This document shows, piece after piece, positions 62,323 to 64,000 of a DNA stretch of 64,000 bases. Both the position numbers and the translations under genes were made by a program. This DNA comes from an uncultured Alphaproteobacteria bacterium (GTDB lineage Bacteria > Pseudomonadota > Alphaproteobacteria > Micropepsales > Micropepsaceae), in the NCBI GenBank assembly GCA_902826695.1, contig CADEFU010000002.1, forward strand, positions 310,001-374,000, read 5' to 3'. Under the pieces are notes generated by a model that searched no databases, was not told the DNA's origin, and was given only the letters and a program-made list of their open reading frames with translations. Position 1 is the stretch's first letter; each line of letters opens with the position of its first letter.

Positions 62323-63684
62323 ATGACCTACAGAAGCATTTTGCTCGCCTCGGCGGTTCTTATCGCCAGTGCCCCCCTTGCGTCGGCAAAAGTGCCGGCT
62401 GCCCAGGCGGACCGGCTGGGGAAAGATCTGACGTGGAGCGGCGCCGAGACGGCGGGCTCCGGCGACGTTCCGGCCTACACGGGTGGCATTCAATCGCCGC
62501 CGCCTGGCGTCAAATTCGATCCGAAGACGCAGCATCCGCCAGATCCGTTCCCAGGCGACAAGCCGAAGTACACGATTACCGCCGCCAACATGGCGCAGTA
62601 CGAAGGCAAGTTGACGGAAGGCAGCAAAGCGCTCCTGAAGCGTCTGCCGACGTTCAAGATGAACGTTTATGAGTCGCGGCGGAGCTGCACCGTTCCGCAG
62701 TTCGTCCAAGCCGCGACGAAGAACAACGCATTGGTCGCCGCGTTGACCCCGGACGGCGAGGGCGTGACCGGCGGCATCATGGGGACGCCGTTCCCGATCA
62801 CGAACGACGCCAAGGAGATGATTTGGAATCACCGCCTTCGCTTCCTGCCGCACAAACTCTATCGCGCCTATGCGACTGCGCCGGTGCAGGGGAACGGGTC
62901 GTTCAACATCATCCGCTATCAGGACGAGGCCATCATCAACTGGACAGATCCGTCGAAGAAGAAGGCGGAAGATCTGAACAATATGCAGCTCATGTACCTG
63001 CAGAACACGGTCGCGCCGCCGCGACTCGCAGGCAACGTGATCTTGGTTCAAGAGTCGCTCAACAGCACGATCCAGCCGCGCAAGGCGTGGTCGTATAGCC
63101 CAGGCACGCGTCGCGTGCGCGTTGCGCCGGATATTTCCTACGACAATCCGGGGTTCAACACCGACGCCATGTCGACGGCGGACTCGTTCACCGGGTTCAA
63201 CGGTGCACTCGACCGTTATACGTGGTCGGTTGCGGGCAAGAGCATCAAGATCGTGCCGTACAACTCGTACAAAATGCTCAATTCGAAGTACAACGACATC
63301 ATCAAGCCCGGTCATTTGAATCCGGATCTGGTTCGTTACGAGGCGCATCGCGTATGGACCGTCGATGCGAAGCTCAAGTCTGGCCAGCGTCACCTGTACG
63401 CGCGGCGCGTGCTTCACCTGGACGAAGATACCCGCGCAATGGTGGCAGGCGAACTCTATGACGGCCGTGGCGGGCTGTGGCGCGTGCAGGAGTTGCACTC
63501 GGTCAACTTCTATCACGTGCCGCTCTGTTTCTCGATCGCCGAGCTCGTTTACGACGTGCAAAGCAGCGGGCGGTATCTCGCCGGGTCGATGGTCAGCGAG
63601 GAGAGACCGTTCAACTTCGAGGCCAATGAGCTCAGCGACGCACGCTTCCAGCCGGACGCGCTCAGGACGATCGGCGTGCGCTAA
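62323..63684 (+). CDS. DUF1329 family periplasmic/outer-membrane protein
   Basis: 453 aa with a signal peptide (LLASAVLIASAPLASA), then the DUF1329 pattern: ADRLGKDLTWSGAETAGS, PAYTGG, RRSCTVPQF, ARRVLHLDEDTR and GELYDGRGGLWRVQE. It is related to lipoprotein-localisation-type folds and often accompanies DUF1302 genes in loci for hydrophobic substrates; no DUF1302 gene lies in view. The ATG at 62323 follows GGAGG by 10 nt. A strong terminator follows its stop. Confidence 0.88.
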   Translation: MTYRSILLASAVLIASAPLASAKVPAAQADRLGKDLTWSGAETAGSGDVPAYTGGIQSPPPGVKFDPKTQHPPDPFPGDKPKYTITAANMAQYEGKLTEGSKALLKRLPTFKMNVYESRRSCTVPQFVQAATKNNALVAALTPDGEGVTGGIMGTPFPITNDAKEMIWNHRLRFLPHKLYRAYATAPVQGNGSFNIIRYQDEAIINWTDPSKKKAEDLNNMQLMYLQNTVAPPRLAGNVILVQESLNSTIQPRKAWSYSPGTRRVRVAPDISYDNPGFNTDAMSTADSFTGFNGALDRYTWSVAGKSIKIVPYNSYKMLNSKYNDIIKPGHLNPDLVRYEAHRVWTVDAKLKSGQRHLYARRVLHLDEDTRAMVAGELYDGRGGLWRVQELHSVNFYHVPLCFSIAELVYDVQSSGRYLAGSMVSEERPFNFEANELSDARFQPDALRTIGVR

Positions 63685-63711
63685 GCGCCGACCTGTTATT
63701 CGAACGAGGAA

Positions 63712-63735
63712 GCCGCCCCATTGGGGCGGCTTTTT
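63712..63735 (+). terminator. intrinsic terminator of the DUF1329 gene
   Basis: GCCGCCCC (63712-63719) pairs with GGGGCGGC (63723-63730), a perfect 8-bp stem and 3-nt loop, followed at once by TTTTT. It lies 27 bp after the stop and also separates the convergent gene at 63739. Confidence 0.92.
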
Positions 63736-63738
63736 CGT

Positions 63739-64000
63739 TTAGCGGGTCTTGAGCGTGATTGCGTTCGCCTTTGTGCGAACCGCGATCGACTCAAGCGCGC
63801 TGTTGTTGATCGGGAACGACGTGGCCACCGGTGCCGGGCTGACCCAGGAGGGCGAGGCGCAGATCAGGAAGTCGGCGGTCGCGGCAAGGCCGTTCGCCGA
63901 GATCGAGGTGATCATCAACTCAGCCGCGCCGATGCCGCTGTCGGCCATGCCGGTGACGTGGGCGACGCGGCCGCTGGGGCCTGCGATCACCGTGCCGGAG
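63739..64000 (-). CDS. C-terminal part of an unidentified protein (5' end outside window)
   Basis: The frame is open from the window edge to TAA at 63739, about 87 codons. It reads SGTVIAGPSGRVAHVTG, then ICASPSWVSPAPVATSF and ends NAITLKTR. The valine/alanine/serine-rich beta-type pattern suggests a secreted or envelope domain, but no family is recognised. It converges on the DUF1329 terminator. Confidence 0.5.
   Translation of the reverse strand, partial: SGTVIAGPSGRVAHVTGMADSGIGAAELMITSISANGLAATADFLICASPSWVSPAPVATSFPINNSALESIAVRTKANAITLKTR

Overview
The window is a GC-rich, gene-dense stretch of a bacterial chromosome, most probably from an alphaproteobacterium. The best evidence is a LexA box of the alphaproteobacterial type (GTTC-N7-GTTC, 35475-35489) directly upstream of an imuA-imuB-dnaE2 mutagenesis cassette, plus two intergenic palindromic repeats with TGTCATCCCGG ends. 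The genus cannot be read from the sequence. No rRNA, tRNA, CRISPR array or insertion sequence was seen, and no gene-free stretch exceeds about 255 bases.  Layout: 1-4033 carries a 5'-truncated fused E1 and an E2 of a 2-oxo acid dehydrogenase, then an aromatic-type aminotransferase. 4013-13039 is a phenylacetate (paa) region: paaG-paaZ-P450 leftward, and paaI, paaABCDE and a badI-like ring hydrolase rightward. The first module may turn phenylalanine into phenylpyruvate and then straight into phenylacetyl-CoA, the substrate of PaaABCDE. 13040-15308 is a TetR-led operon of small SRPBCC, YCII and DUF1428 proteins with an operator palindrome. 15360-19563 holds acyl-CoA, HAD, amidohydrolase and VOC genes. 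19664-22884 holds an exported M3 peptidase, a SET-domain protein and an MgtC-like protein.  23042-29497 looks like an ethanolamine (or related amine) route through gamma-glutamylated intermediates: permease, glutamine-synthetase-like ligase, aldehyde dehydrogenase, iron alcohol dehydrogenase and class I amidotransferase. 29688-35447 is the SOS mutagenesis cassette. 35566-37233 holds three orphan genes of visibly lower GC. 37239-39602 holds a Sel1 protein, a sulfotransferase, ArsC and a DUF4240 protein. 39653-43457 is a three-gene set of coiled-coil/membrane proteins, including DUF6384, of unknown job.  44539-49328 is a compact archaic (Csu-like) chaperone-usher pilus locus with three spore-coat-U-domain subunits; the last lacks an N-terminal donor strand. 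49350-54808 is a branched-chain 2-oxo acid dehydrogenase operon (E1 alpha, E1 beta, E2, a small membrane protein, E3). 55541-61233 is a TetR-controlled aromatic-ring operon (two flavin hydroxylases, extradiol dioxygenase, FAH hydrolase) with a double operator upstream. The window ends with a DUF882 peptidase-like protein, a DUF1329 protein, a strong terminator and a truncated gene. The overall picture is a metabolically versatile aerobe with much catabolism of aromatics, amino acids and amines.
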